Of a stretch of DNA of 64,000 nt, positions 45,035 to 55,565 are shown one piece after another. The translations under genes and the position numbers were made by a program. The DNA is taken from the NCBI GenBank assembly GCA_950022295.1, contig OX465599.1:285035501-285099500 (forward strand). Reading direction: 5' to 3'. The DNA is from Bromus sterilis (Eukaryota > Streptophyta > Magnoliopsida > Poales > Poaceae). Positions within the stretch are counted from its first letter, which is position 1; every line of letters starts with the position of its first letter. The notes under the pieces were generated by a model. The model was not told the origin of the DNA, searched no databases, and saw only the letters and a list, made by a program, of their open reading frames with translations.

Positions 45035-45442
45035 CTGAGAAGGGGACCAAAAATCAAGATACAGAGAAAGGTTCGAGGGGGGTTAAGCCACCAATAACGT
45101 AGAAAAGAACGAGAAAACATGAGAAGCAATGGCAGCAGGATCCACACAGGCCTGACCATCAATCATAAGACGAGAAATTAGACAACAACGCCGACGAACG
45201 TTAGCAATCACAATGAAATAACTGGTAAGGGAGTCGCCTTTTAGGACCCAGGAAATAGAATCCCGTTGGCTCTAGTACGTTTCATCCGCCCTATAAAGAT
45301 TCATCAGCGAGTTCTCATGGTCATACCGCCTCGACCACCCAGCATCATCCAGCCCAACAGAGTCCGCCAACGTGTCTAAGGATTTGATTTGCTCTAACAG
45401 GGCTGAATTATCAGCCTTAGCGGAACTCGCGCGGTTGGCCGC

Positions 45443-46321
45443 TCAGCCACGGAGAAACTGGCGCTGCCCCCTGGAACAACACCGCCAATCTTCTAAAGGA
45501 CCAAAGGAGCGATGAGAAGAGCTCAAAAGCTCAATGATTTTGGACGAGAGTAAAGGGTGAAATCCATCCACTTCCAGCCAAGAAGAGTCAAAACGAAAGT
45601 TGTGAAAAGGAACTAAGGATATACAAGCCGAGTCCAGCACCAAAGGCGTGTGATCCGATACAACAAAAGGAATAGCAAGAAGAGAAGAACGGGGAAACAA
45701 CTGGTCCCACTGGGGACAAACAAAGACCCTATCCAGAACCGATCGGACATGATCAAGCTGATGGTTAGACCAAGTAAATCTGGCTCCCGATCGGTATAGT
45801 TCGCGGAGTGCCGACGAGGCCACAAATGAATTAAACGAGCTGGACCGATGCCAAGAGAAGTTAGAGGAAGATTTGTCAGATAGGGAGCGTAACATATTAA
45901 AGTCACCACCAATGAGGACCGGTAGCCGCGACTGCGAGAGCTTATGGGATATAGAATCTAAAAACCTATTCGAGTGCGAATGATCAGCCGGCCCATAAAC
46001 ACAAATGAGCTCCCAAGGCGTATTATAAAGTCTCAAATTAACAAGCAAGGAAATAAAAAAATCGCCCAGGACCACCGATCCCACATCAAAAAGATCGAGG
46101 CAAACCCCCACAAGGATGCCTCCAGCTGAACCTACAGCCGGGAGCCAATGCCAAGAGAACCTAGTACCACCGAAAGCAATAAACTCAGTATTGGAGAAGT
46201 TTTCTCTTTTGGTCTCTTGGAGACATAGAATATCGATATGTTCCTGCCTAAGAAGCTCGCGAAGATGATTACGGCACCCTCCAGCGCCGAAACCTCTAAT
46301 ATTCCAGAAAAGAACTCTCAT
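45443..46321 (-). pseudogene. LINE 1 ORF2: endonuclease domain
   Basis: This is an apurinic-type endonuclease. Catalytic landmarks are WNIRGFGAGG near the N-terminus, LCLQETKRE (Glu), VYGPADHSHS, IGGDFNMLRS (Asp, Asn) and the terminal VSDHTPLVLD. The start ATG overlaps the stop of ORF1 as ATGA. The ORF ends at 45443 with a stop before RT, so ORF2 is truncated. The endonuclease nicks target DNA to prime reverse transcription. Confidence 0.88.
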
Positions 46322-47169
46322 CGTGCGGATAATTTCTTGATGCGAAGGCTCGATCTGCGTGGAAGCACAGTAGCCTTAATATTTTGAGCTCTCGAGGTTT
46401 TTCCCGAACGGGAGGGAGGCTGGCCTCTACCAGCACTACCCGAGAGAACTAACTGAGGAGCGGAGGGGGAGTCAATAACATGATTCATAGACATTGGAGC
46501 CGGGGCCGAATCACCCGTACTAGCAGCAACTTTGGCCAGAGCGGCTTGGGCAAGTTCATTAGCCCGCAAAACGGAGAGCATGACTGAAGGAGAGCAAACC
46601 CCAGAACCCAAACGAATCCCGGAATCCACATCAACAGTAACAAAGTGCGCATCAGGATGATCAGAAAGAAGGGTACGTTTAGTGCAAGAAGCACGGGACG
46701 TACCAGCACCAGCGGCCAAGCAGCCGCGTGCCGCCGCACGACGCTCCGCCCGCTCAAGGATAGGAGTGCCATCAATCACGCGACGGCCATTCCTGGCCGT
46801 AGAGAGCGGAGTCTTGATCGGAGTAGAGCGCGACACCGGGGACTTCACAGGCCGAGAAGGGGGCGAGCCCATGCCAGCCTCCCCCAGGTCCATGTCCAGG
46901 GAGCAGAACAGGTCCGCCGAGGATCCCTTGGAAGGAGCAGCCTTGCGAGCTTGGGCTATAGACGAGGTCTTCTTCACAGTTTTCCGAGGACGGGATTGAG
47001 AGACAAGCAATTCTTCATCAATATCAGACAGTGAGGGGGAACATGCCCGGGTGGGGAGGTTGGAGCAGACGGTCGACTTCATAGAAGATTTTGCAGGAGT
47101 GGAATCAGATGGAACGATCACTTCTGTCTGAACAATGCTAATTGGATTCCGCTTGTTAGTGGAAAACAA
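46318..47169 (-). CDS. LINE 1 ORF1 (C-terminal type, Ser/Pro-rich)
   Basis: This is an open frame of 283 codons starting MFSTNKRNPISIVQTEVIVP. It is rich in Ser, Pro, Arg and Lys and contains a short segment SVMLSVLRANELAQAALAKV that could form a helix. It ends RSSLRIKKLSAR. No zinc knuckle is visible, so it may be only the C-terminal part of a LINE ORF1 RNA-binding protein. The stop codon overlaps the ORF2 start (ATGA), which suggests reinitiation. The duplicate at 49914-50765 is equally long and open. Confidence 0.65.
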   Translation of the reverse strand: MFSTNKRNPISIVQTEVIVPSDSTPAKSSMKSTVCSNLPTRACSPSLSDIDEELLVSQSRPRKTVKKTSSIAQARKAAPSKGSSADLFCSLDMDLGEAGMGSPPSRPVKSPVSRSTPIKTPLSTARNGRRVIDGTPILERAERRAAARGCLAAGAGTSRASCTKRTLLSDHPDAHFVTVDVDSGIRLGSGVCSPSVMLSVLRANELAQAALAKVAASTGDSAPAPMSMNHVIDSPSAPQLVLSGSAGRGQPPSRSGKTSRAQNIKATVLPRRSSLRIKKLSAR

Positions 47170-47635
47170 TCAAAGAATGGTGGATGGATTACCACGAAGC
47201 ACCAAATGGAATAGGCAAATAAGCCTAATCCCCAAAATCCCCCACCCCCAAAACGATCAACCTAGCTAGGGTACCTTACCAACAAATGAAGGAGGATGCA
47301 ATCCATGCCAATCCGGTGCAAGTAGGATGCTAATCCTCTTGTGCAAAGAATGGAATGGGAAGAGGCGCGAGAATGCGAGGGATTTTGAGGAGAAGTCAGA
47401 GAAGAAGGGACGGGAAGAGGGACATGCGGACAGCAGCACTGCGCACTAGGGGTTTGCGGAATGGAGTTCTAAATTTATTTATTTTGAGCGTGCAGAATGG
47501 GATTTTATGGAGTTTCACCCACACCTGGCCAACGAGTCGACTCAAGCACACCAAAGGTTAAACGTGCCTAATTTGGATCCATCAATCACGTTAATAAATA
47601 TTCCTTAATTTTCCTTTGTTTCTAAAGTTTCTAAA
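47170..47635 (-). mobile_element. LINE 1 5' region and junction to LINE 2
   Basis: The tract upstream of ORF1 holds no ORF on the LINE strand. It contains the probable LINE 1 5' untranslated region. Somewhere between about 47450 and 47635 it changes to the 5'-truncated plus-strand LINE 2; the exact joint is not visible. The same joint is present in the duplicate near 51050-51231. Confidence 0.5.
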
Positions 47636-49160
47636 TAATATGAAACCGTGCTTTGGGAGCTTTCCACTTGGGGACTTACGCGGATTCCACGCAATCGACA
47701 AAGCTCTGCTCTCGCTGTTGCCTAAGATGGACGGGGCGGTGGACATCCGGGACTTTAGACCGGTTAGCCTGGTGCGCAGCGCGATCGAAATATATGACAA
47801 GGTTCTCGCATCTAGGCTGGCAGTGGAACCGCCACAGCTCGTCGGAGTCCATCATGAAGGGGCGCTCGCTGCATGATAACTTCATCCTTGTGCATTACAC
47901 GGCTCGGAGGCTTCATGTCACCGAAACCCCGGCGGCGATGCTTAAGTTAGATATCACGAATGTGTTTGACTCAGTGCAATGGCCTTTTCTGTTGGAAGAG
48001 CTGCGGTAGATGGGTTTTGTCCGCCGGTGGATCACGTGGATTTCTGGATTGCTTAGTACCTCGTCTACGAAGGTGATGGTCAATGGTTTATCTAGGGAGG
48101 CTATATACAATTGTCGTGGTCTTCGACAGGGTGACCCTCTATCCCCTACATTGTTCGTCCTAATAATGAAGCCGCTACATCAACTCTTCAACTTGGCCAC
48201 GGATAGCCGAATGTTATCACCTCTGGATTCTTTTGGTTTGCGGCATCAGGTTTCGATCTATGTGGATGATGTCATGCTCTTTGCCAAGACAACGGAGAGG
48301 GATTTGAGGATTTGCAGGGCCATTCTTGCGGTTTTCACGGAGGCCTCGGGATTGAGGGTCAATGGCTGCAAAAGTGCATTGTATTGCATCAGTTGCTTGC
48401 CTGATCAGCGAGCACTTGTTTAGCAGATTCTAGGATTATTTTTAGGTCAACTCCCGTGCAAGTATCTAGGACTGCCTCTCACCCTCCGGAAGAAATCGAC
48501 TGCGCAGCTCCAGGGCCTGGTGGACCAGTTGGCTAACCGCCCGCCGACCTGGCGCGGCTCGGCTTTGGCTAAGATTGGACGACTCATGTTGATTAACTCG
48601 GTTCTTACGACAGTCCCGGTTCACTAGATGATGGCGCTTGATCTTCCCATGAAAACGATTGCGGACATGAACAAAGTCATTCGAGGCTTCTTGTGGTGCG
48701 GAAAAGAGGAGGAGAAAGGAGGTAATTTTGCAGTTGCATGGGACACCGTTTGCTCGCACAAGTGGGCAGGCGGCTTGGGCATTCCGGACTTGCGGTGGAT
48801 GAACATAGCAATGCAGTCCAGATGGTCATGGCTTCAGCTGGTGGATGAGTCCAGGCCATGGAAGGATTTTGAGATCATGGTACGGTGGAGTTGATGAAAC
48901 TCTTCCAATCGGCAGCCCATATTACTCTTGGCGATGGATCCTCCTCTCTCTTTTGGGAGGATCGTTGGCTGCAGGGGATGCACATTGAGGTTTTCGCCCC
49001 ACATATCTATGCCTGGATATCGCCAGGGAGGCGTGCGAGCTTGACGGTGGCTCACGCGGTGGGAGAGGGTAGCTGGCCATTGGACATTGGCCCAAACCTG
49101 GCCCCGGGAACATTGCAAGAGTTCTTGAATCTTTGGACTAGAGTTGCGGAGGTGGAGTTG
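47636..49160 (+). pseudogene. LINE 2 copy a: RT region, truncated
   Basis: RT landmarks are LSLLPKMDGAVDIRDFRPVS, MLKLDITNVFDSVQWPF, GLRQGDPLSPTLFVLIMKPL and the catalytic YVDDVMLFAK. One reading frame carries stops at 48007-48009, 48421-48423 and 48625-48627. After RT come WCGKEEEKGGNFAVAWDTVC and DGSSSLFWEDRWLQGMHI. The copy stops abruptly at 49160 within the region before zf-RVT, at the tandem-duplication breakpoint. It faces away from LINE 1. Confidence 0.88.
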
Positions 49161-49166
49161 GAACTA

Positions 49167-49917
49167 AAGAAGAGTCAAAACGAAAGCGATGAAAAAGAAC
49201 TAAGGAAGTACAACCCGAGTCCAGCACTAAAGGCGTGTGATCCGATACAACAAAAGGAATAGCAAGAAGAGAAGAACGGGGAAACAACTGGTCCCACCGG
49301 GGATAAACAAAGACCCTATCCAGAAGCGATCGGACATGATCAAGCTGATGGTTAGACCAAGTAAATCTGGCTCCCGATCGGTATAGTTCGCGGAGTGCCG
49401 ACGAGGCCGCAAAAGAATTAAACGAGCTGGCCCGATGCCAAGAGAAGTTAGAGGAAGATTTGTCAGACAGGGAGCGTAACATATTAAAGTCACCACCAAT
49501 GAGGACCGGTAGCCGCGACTGCGAGAGCTTATGGGATATAGAATCTAAAAACCTATTCGAGTGCGAATGATCAGCCGGCCCATAAACACAAATGAGCTCC
49601 CAAGGCGTATTATAAAGTCTCGAAGTAACAAGCAAGAAAATAAAGAAAATAAACAAATCGCCCAGGACCACCGATCCCACATCAAAAAGATCGAGGCAAA
49701 CCCCCACAAGGATGCCTCCAGCTGAACCTACAGCCGGGAGCCAATGCCAAGAGAACCTAGTACCACCGAAAGCAATAAACTCAGTATTGGAGAAGTTTTC
49801 TCTTTTGGTCTCTTGGAGACATAGAATATCGATGTGTTCCTGCCTAAGAAGCTCGCGAAGCTGATTACGGCGCCCTCCAGCGCCGAAACCTCTAATATTC
49901 TAGAAAAGAACTCTCAT
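49167..49917 (-). pseudogene. LINE 1 endonuclease, duplicate copy, truncated
   Basis: It matches 45585-46321. The ATG at 49917 is followed by a stop in the fifth-sixth codon region where copy a has the Trp of WNIRGFG (TAG for TGG). The remaining frame includes VYGPADHSHS, IGGDFNMLRS and VSDHTPLVLD. It ends at the duplication junction. Confidence 0.85.
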
Positions 49918-50765
49918 CGTGCGGATAATTTCTTGATGCGAAGGCTCGATCTGCGTGGAAGCACAGTAGCCTTAATATTTTGAGCTCTCGAGGTTTTTCC
50001 CGAACGGGAGGGAGGCTGGCCTCTACCAGCACTACCCGAGACCACTAACAGAGGAGCGGAGGGGGAGTCAGTAACATGATTCGTAGACATCGGGGCCGGG
50101 GCCGAATCACCCGTAGTTGCAGCAGCTTTGGCCAGAGCGGCTTGGGCAAGTTCATTAGCCCGCAAAACGGAGAGCATGACTGAAGGAGAGCAAACCCTAG
50201 AACCCAAACGAATCCCGGAATCCACAGCAACAGTAATAAAGTGCGCATCAGGATGATCAGAAAGAAGGGTACGTTTAGGGGAAGAAGCACGGGACGTACC
50301 AGCACCAGCGTCCAAGCAGTCGCGTGCCGCCGCACGACGCTCCGCCCTCTCAAGGATAGGAGTGCCATCAGTCACGCGACGGCCATTCCTGGCCGTAGAG
50401 AGCGGAGTCTTGATCGGAGTAGAGCGCGACACAGGGGACTTCACAGGCTGAGAAGGGCGCGAGCCCATGCCAGCCTCCCCCAGGTCCATGTCCAGGGAGC
50501 AGAACAGGTCCGCCGAGGATCCCTTGGAAGCAGCAGCCTTGCGAGCTTGGGCTATAGACGAGGTCTTCTTCATAGTTTTCCGAGGACGGGATTGAGAGAC
50601 AAGCAGTTCTTCATCAATATCAGACAGTGAGGGGGAACAGGCCCGGGTGGGGAGGTTGGAGCAGACGGTCGACTTCACAGAAGATTTTGCAGGAGTGGAA
50701 TCAGATGGAACGATCACTTCTGTCTGAACAATGCTGATTGGATTCCGCTTGTTAGTGGAAAACAA
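49914..50765 (-). CDS. LINE 1 ORF1, duplicate copy
   Basis: This frame has 283 codons and starts with the same MFSTNKRNPISIVQTEVIVP as copy a. Differences are scattered substitutions, for example SSVKST for SSMKST and KAAASKG for KAAPSKG. The frame is still open, and ATGA overlaps the ORF2 start as in copy a. It belongs to a dead element. Confidence 0.65.
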   Translation of the reverse strand: MFSTNKRNPISIVQTEVIVPSDSTPAKSSVKSTVCSNLPTRACSPSLSDIDEELLVSQSRPRKTMKKTSSIAQARKAAASKGSSADLFCSLDMDLGEAGMGSRPSQPVKSPVSRSTPIKTPLSTARNGRRVTDGTPILERAERRAAARDCLDAGAGTSRASSPKRTLLSDHPDAHFITVAVDSGIRLGSRVCSPSVMLSVLRANELAQAALAKAAATTGDSAPAPMSTNHVTDSPSAPLLVVSGSAGRGQPPSRSGKTSRAQNIKATVLPRRSSLRIKKLSAR

Positions 50766-51231
50766 TCAAAGAATGGTGGATGGATTACCACGAATCACCA
50801 AACGGAATAGGCAAATAAACCTAACCCCGAAAATCCCCCACCCCCAAAACGATCAACCTAGCTAGGGTACCTTACCAACAGATGAAGGAGGATGCAATCC
50901 ACGCCAATCCGGTGCAAGTAGGATGCTAATCCTCTTGTGCAAAGAATGGAATGGGAAGAGGCGCGAGAATGCGAGGGATTTTGAGGAGAGTCAGAGAAGA
51001 AGGGACGGCAAGAGGGACATGCGGACAGCAGCACTGCGCACTAGGGGTTTGCGGAATGGAGTTCTAAATTTATTTATTTTGAGCGTGCAGAATGGAATTT
51101 TATGGAGTTTCACTCACACCTGGCCAACGAGTCGACTCAAGCACACCAAAGGTTAAACGTGCCTAATTTGGATCCATCAAGCACGTTTAATAAATATTCC
51201 TTAATTTTCCTTCGTTTCTAAAGTTTCTAAA
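50766..51231. mobile_element. LINE 1 5' region and LINE 2 junction, duplicate copy
   Basis: This repeats 47170-47635 with minor changes. No gene is seen. Confidence 0.6.
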
Positions 51232-53366
51232 TAATATGAAACCGTGCTTTGGGAGCTTTCCACTTGGGGACTTACGCAGATTCCACGCAATCGACAAAGC
51301 TCTGGTCTCGCTGTTGCCTAAGATGGACGGGGCGATGGACATCCGGGAATTTAGACCGGTTAGCCTGGTGCGCATCGCGATCGAAATATATGACAAGGTT
51401 CTCGCATCTAGGCTGGCAATGGAACCGCCACAGCTCGCAGGAGTCCATCATGAAGGGGCGCTCGCTGCATGATAACTTCATGCTTGTGCATTATACGGCT
51501 CGGAGGCTTCATGTCACCGAAACCCCGGCGGCGATGCTTAAGTTAGATATCACGAATGTGTTTGACTCAGTGCAATGGCCTTTTCTGTTGGAAGTGCTGC
51601 GGTAGATGGGCTTTGTCCGCCGGTGGATCACGTGGATTTCTGGATTGCTTAGTACCTCGTCTACGAAGGTTATGGTCAATGGTTTATCTGGGGAGGCTAT
51701 ATACAATTGTCGTGGTCTTCGACAGGGTGACCCTCTATCCCCTACATTGTTCGTCCTAATCATGAAGCCACTACATCAACTCTTCAACTTGGCCACGGAT
51801 AGCCGACTGTTATCACCTCTGGATTCTTTTGGTTTGAGGCATCGGGTTTCGATCTATGTGGATGATGTCATGCTCTTTGCCAAGCCAGCGGATAGGGATT
51901 TGTGGATTTACAGGGCCATTCTTGAGGTTTTCACGGAGGCCTCGGGATTGAGGGTCAATGGCTCCAAAAGTGCATTGTATTGCATCAGTTGCTTGCCTGA
52001 TCAGCGAGCACTTGTTTAGAAGATTCTAGGATTCTTTTCAGGTCAACTCCCGTGCAAGTATCTAGGACTGCCTCTCACCCTCCGGAAGAAATCGACTGCG
52101 CAGCTCCAGGGCCTGGTGGACCAGTTGGCTAACCGCCCGCCGACCTGGCGGGGCTCGGCTTTGGCTAAGATTGGACGGCTCATGTTGATTAACTCGGTTC
52201 TTATGACAGTCCCGGTTCACTAGATGATGGCGCTTGATCTTCCCATGAAAACGATTGCGGACATGAACAAAGTCATTCGAGGCTTCTTGTGGTGCGGAAA
52301 AGAGGAGGCGAAAGGAGGTAATTTTGCAGTTGCATGGGACACCGTTTGCTCGCACAAGTGGGGAGGCGGCTTGGGCATTCTGGACTTGCGGTGGATGAAC
52401 ATAGCAATGCAGTCCAGATGGTCATGGCTTCAGCGGGTGGATGAGTCCAGGCCATGGAAGGATTTTGAGATCATGGTACGGTGGAGTTGATGAAACTCTT
52501 CCAATCGGCGGCCCATATTACTCTTGGCGATGGATCCTCCTCTCTCTTTTGGGAGGATCGTTGGCTACAGGGGATGCACATTGAGGTTTTCGCCCCACAC
52601 ATCTACGCCTGGATATCGCCAGGGAGGCGTGCGAGCTTGACGGTGGCTCACGTGGTGGGAGAGGGTAGCTGGCCATTGGACATTGGCCCAAACCTGGCCC
52701 CGGGAACATTGCAAGAGTTCTTGAATCTGTGGACTAGAGTTGCGGAGGTGGAGTTGGACCCAGCTGTTCCAGATAAGCTAGTCTGGTCTTGGGAGCGAAG
52801 CGGAAAGTTCACGGTGCGCTCGGTGTATGCATCTAGGTTTGCGGGACGCGAGACCAACCCAGCTGCGAAGTTCATATGGAAGTCTAGAGCACTCGTGCGC
52901 TGCAAATTCTTTGTGTGGCTCGCTCTAAAAAACAGGTGCTGGACTTCAGACAGATTGGCTAAGAGGGGTCTGTCGCACCAGAATGCTTGCCCTTTATGGA
53001 ACCAGTGCGAGGAGTCGATCAGCTACATTCTGGTGGCTTGTGTCTTTGCTCAGACAGTTTGGTTTGAGGTGTGCCGAGGGGAGGCCAGATTGGGAGCCGA
53101 CACCGACAACTTCCTTGAACGAGTGGTGCGAGACTCAAGTTAGCGATAATGGTCTCAGCAGGGATGTTAGGACTCTTTTGACCTTGGTTCTATGGGAGCT
53201 ATGGAAACATAGGAATAATACTGTGTTCGACGGGGCGGTTCCTTCCATCATGGATGTGCGGAGGAGGATTTTGGAGGAAGGACGAGCTTGGATGCAAGCA
53301 GGGCTGATCAAAGAGGGAATGGAGGTCGTCCTCCAGGTGGTGATTGGACGGGTGAGTCGGGAGTGA
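51232..53366 (+). pseudogene. LINE 2 copy b: RT to zf-RVT and 3' end
   Basis: This copy repeats copy a (YVDDVMLFAK at about 51860-51890, stops at 51603, 52017 and 52221) and continues beyond the breakpoint. After 52745 it runs through SGKFTVRSVYASRFAGRETN, CKFFVWLALKNRCWTSDRLA and CPLWNQCEESISYILVACVF (zf-RVT), stops at 53141-53143, and goes on in another frame (VLWELWKHRNNTVFDGAVPS) to 53366. The 3' untranslated tail ends at TTAATAGATGATGTGCAT, where Tekay element D has inserted. Confidence 0.88.
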
Positions 53367-55565
53367 TCGACCTACTATTTTGGCTTAGTTAGCTGGGTGG
53401 AGTTGTATTGCAGATGGTGTTTGTAATAACATTGTAGATGTGTTTCTCATCCTTTCTCTGTCTATTAATAGATGATGTGCATTGTCAGAACCCTCTGTTA
53501 GGTAATGTGCTAGGGTTAGCCAGTACTCTTGCATCATGTTAAACTTTCAAAAGAAATCTTTGAAATCAAAATTCAAAAGCAAATGGGAGAAGGAACCCCC
53601 CTCAGATGAATTAATTCAAAAGGCCAGATAAAAATCTTCTCCAAAAATTCATGTTAGATTTTTGAAAAGTCTTATAAATGAGTGTGATCACATATCAAGT
53701 GATGTGGGAGCCATCCCATGCTCATAGATTTTTCAAATATTCAAACAGTGCCTTGGAATTAATCAAATACCTCTATTTGATTTAAAATTCAAATCAGTTG
53801 AATTTTAAAAATGTTGAAACTTTATAAGTGGCTAGTCTATATTATTATGAGTCCATATAAAAGTTTTCAGCATTTAATAAAATGTTTAGCTATTTTTTTT
53901 AGCTAAAAAGAACAAATGTCAGAAGTGAAAACAGAAAGAAAAAGAAAAAGGGCTTACCTCAAAGAGGCCCAACTAGTTCCCCAGCCGGCCCAGCCCACCT
54001 CCCCTCCCCTGTCGTCTTCCTCAGGCAGCCAGGCAACTGCGTGCCCGGCATGCCGAGGCCGCCGACGTGCCTGGCCACCTCCTGCTTCCTCCGTCCACGT
54101 AGTCGCGCCTGGAGACGCCCAGGGCCTTCCCGTTCCTTTCCCCTCCCTCCAGAACCACCTCCCCCTCCTCTCTCGCCCGATTCGTGGACGCCCGAGAAGA
54201 TCGCCGGAGCGCGACGCCAAGCACGCGCAGCCAACGACGACGAGGACCTCCACCGAGCTGTCCCCCGTGTTCCTCTTCAAGCTCTTCATCGACCTGCAGA
54301 AGAAGGCGAGCCCGGAGCCCTCCTAGCCAGCGAATTCGTGCTCGAGCCGCCGCCGGAACCGAAAGAGATCGTCGTCGATTACTTCGCCGTCGAGCCACCC
54401 CATCCATCGCCACCACCTCCGTTGGGTTCCTGGTGAGCTCGGGATCAAAACCCGTAACCTCCCCCTCTCGATTGCTTCCTCTGTCACCGATTGCCATGGT
54501 CGCCGGAGTACCGAGCCGCCACGGTCGTCGTCGGCGAGCACCTGTTAGGCAATCGTCCTCGCCGTCTTGTCCATCACCTCCGCCGTGATCTGTTGCTTCG
54601 AAGGCGCCCAACGGTGGCTCCATTGGTGCTCTGCAGCGAGATCCACCCCGAGCCCTTGCCACGGCTGCCGCTAGGGCTCGTCGCCGGCATCACTCCGGTG
54701 CCCCCCGGTGGCGTTGCTGTGCTCTAGGTGATGCGGACGAGCTCGGGCTTCCGTTTGGTGGTCTTAGCGCACCAAATGGTGGCCGGAGCCGCCGTCCCGT
54801 GCGTTGCCGCCGCGTCGGATGGTCGCCAGCGACTTGCCGCCGATGAAGTCCACGTGGCCGGCGTGTTTAAACGTTAACCACCCCCCTAATGACCCCCTGA
54901 GCCAATGACAAGTGGGTCCAGTGGCTTAATTAAGCCACTGGATAATTTAACCCAGCGGATTAATTCAACCAGCCACTGACAGGTGGGACCCCCTTATCAG
55001 CCCCCCCTGACGCCAGCTTGAAGTCAGCATGACGCAATAATGAATTTCCAGAAAATCAAATTGATTTAAAGAAATTCCAGCAATTCCAGAAATTACCCCA
55101 AACTTTGGAAATTCATAGAAAATTCATATTAACTCCAAATTGGACAAATAATATATGAAAAATGATCAGAAGAAAATTATATTTCCAAATATGCAACTTT
55201 CAACTTTTTTTGAGTTGGTTTTAAAATGGGACCATTAGCATATGTCATTTGATTTATTTGAAATTAATTCAAATTCAATTCAAATGATTTTGCAACTTGG
55301 ACCATGGAATTAGGCTATATTCAACCACACATCAGAGGCATATCTTATACAATTGAAGATGATTCAAAATGATCAAACAATGTCACATGTAACTTGACTA
55401 AGTTTGAATTCAAATTGGAGTTTGAATTTGCAATTCAATTTGCAATATACTCCATTTAAATGGAATTGCTTCACACATCAAAGAATATACATCAAGTTTC
55501 AATCTTCCATCATGTGATTGTGCATTGTATTTACTTTGCTACTTTGCTTGTTGTTTGTCGAGTAG

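Larger units (their letters stand above)
45585..52742. repeat. Tandem duplication of about 3.6 kb across the two LINEs
   Basis: 45585-49160 (copy a) and about 49167-52742 (copy b) are direct repeats. Landmarks are shifted by 3596 bases: ORF1 47169 and 50765, LINE 2 stop contexts 48010 and 51606, and 48885 and 52481. The junction reads GGAGTTGGAACTAAAGAAGA, joining LINE 2 to LINE 1 endonuclease with about five filler bases. Both copies share the three LINE 2 stop codons, so duplication came after the LINEs had died. Copies now differ by small substitutions and indels. Confidence 0.92.
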
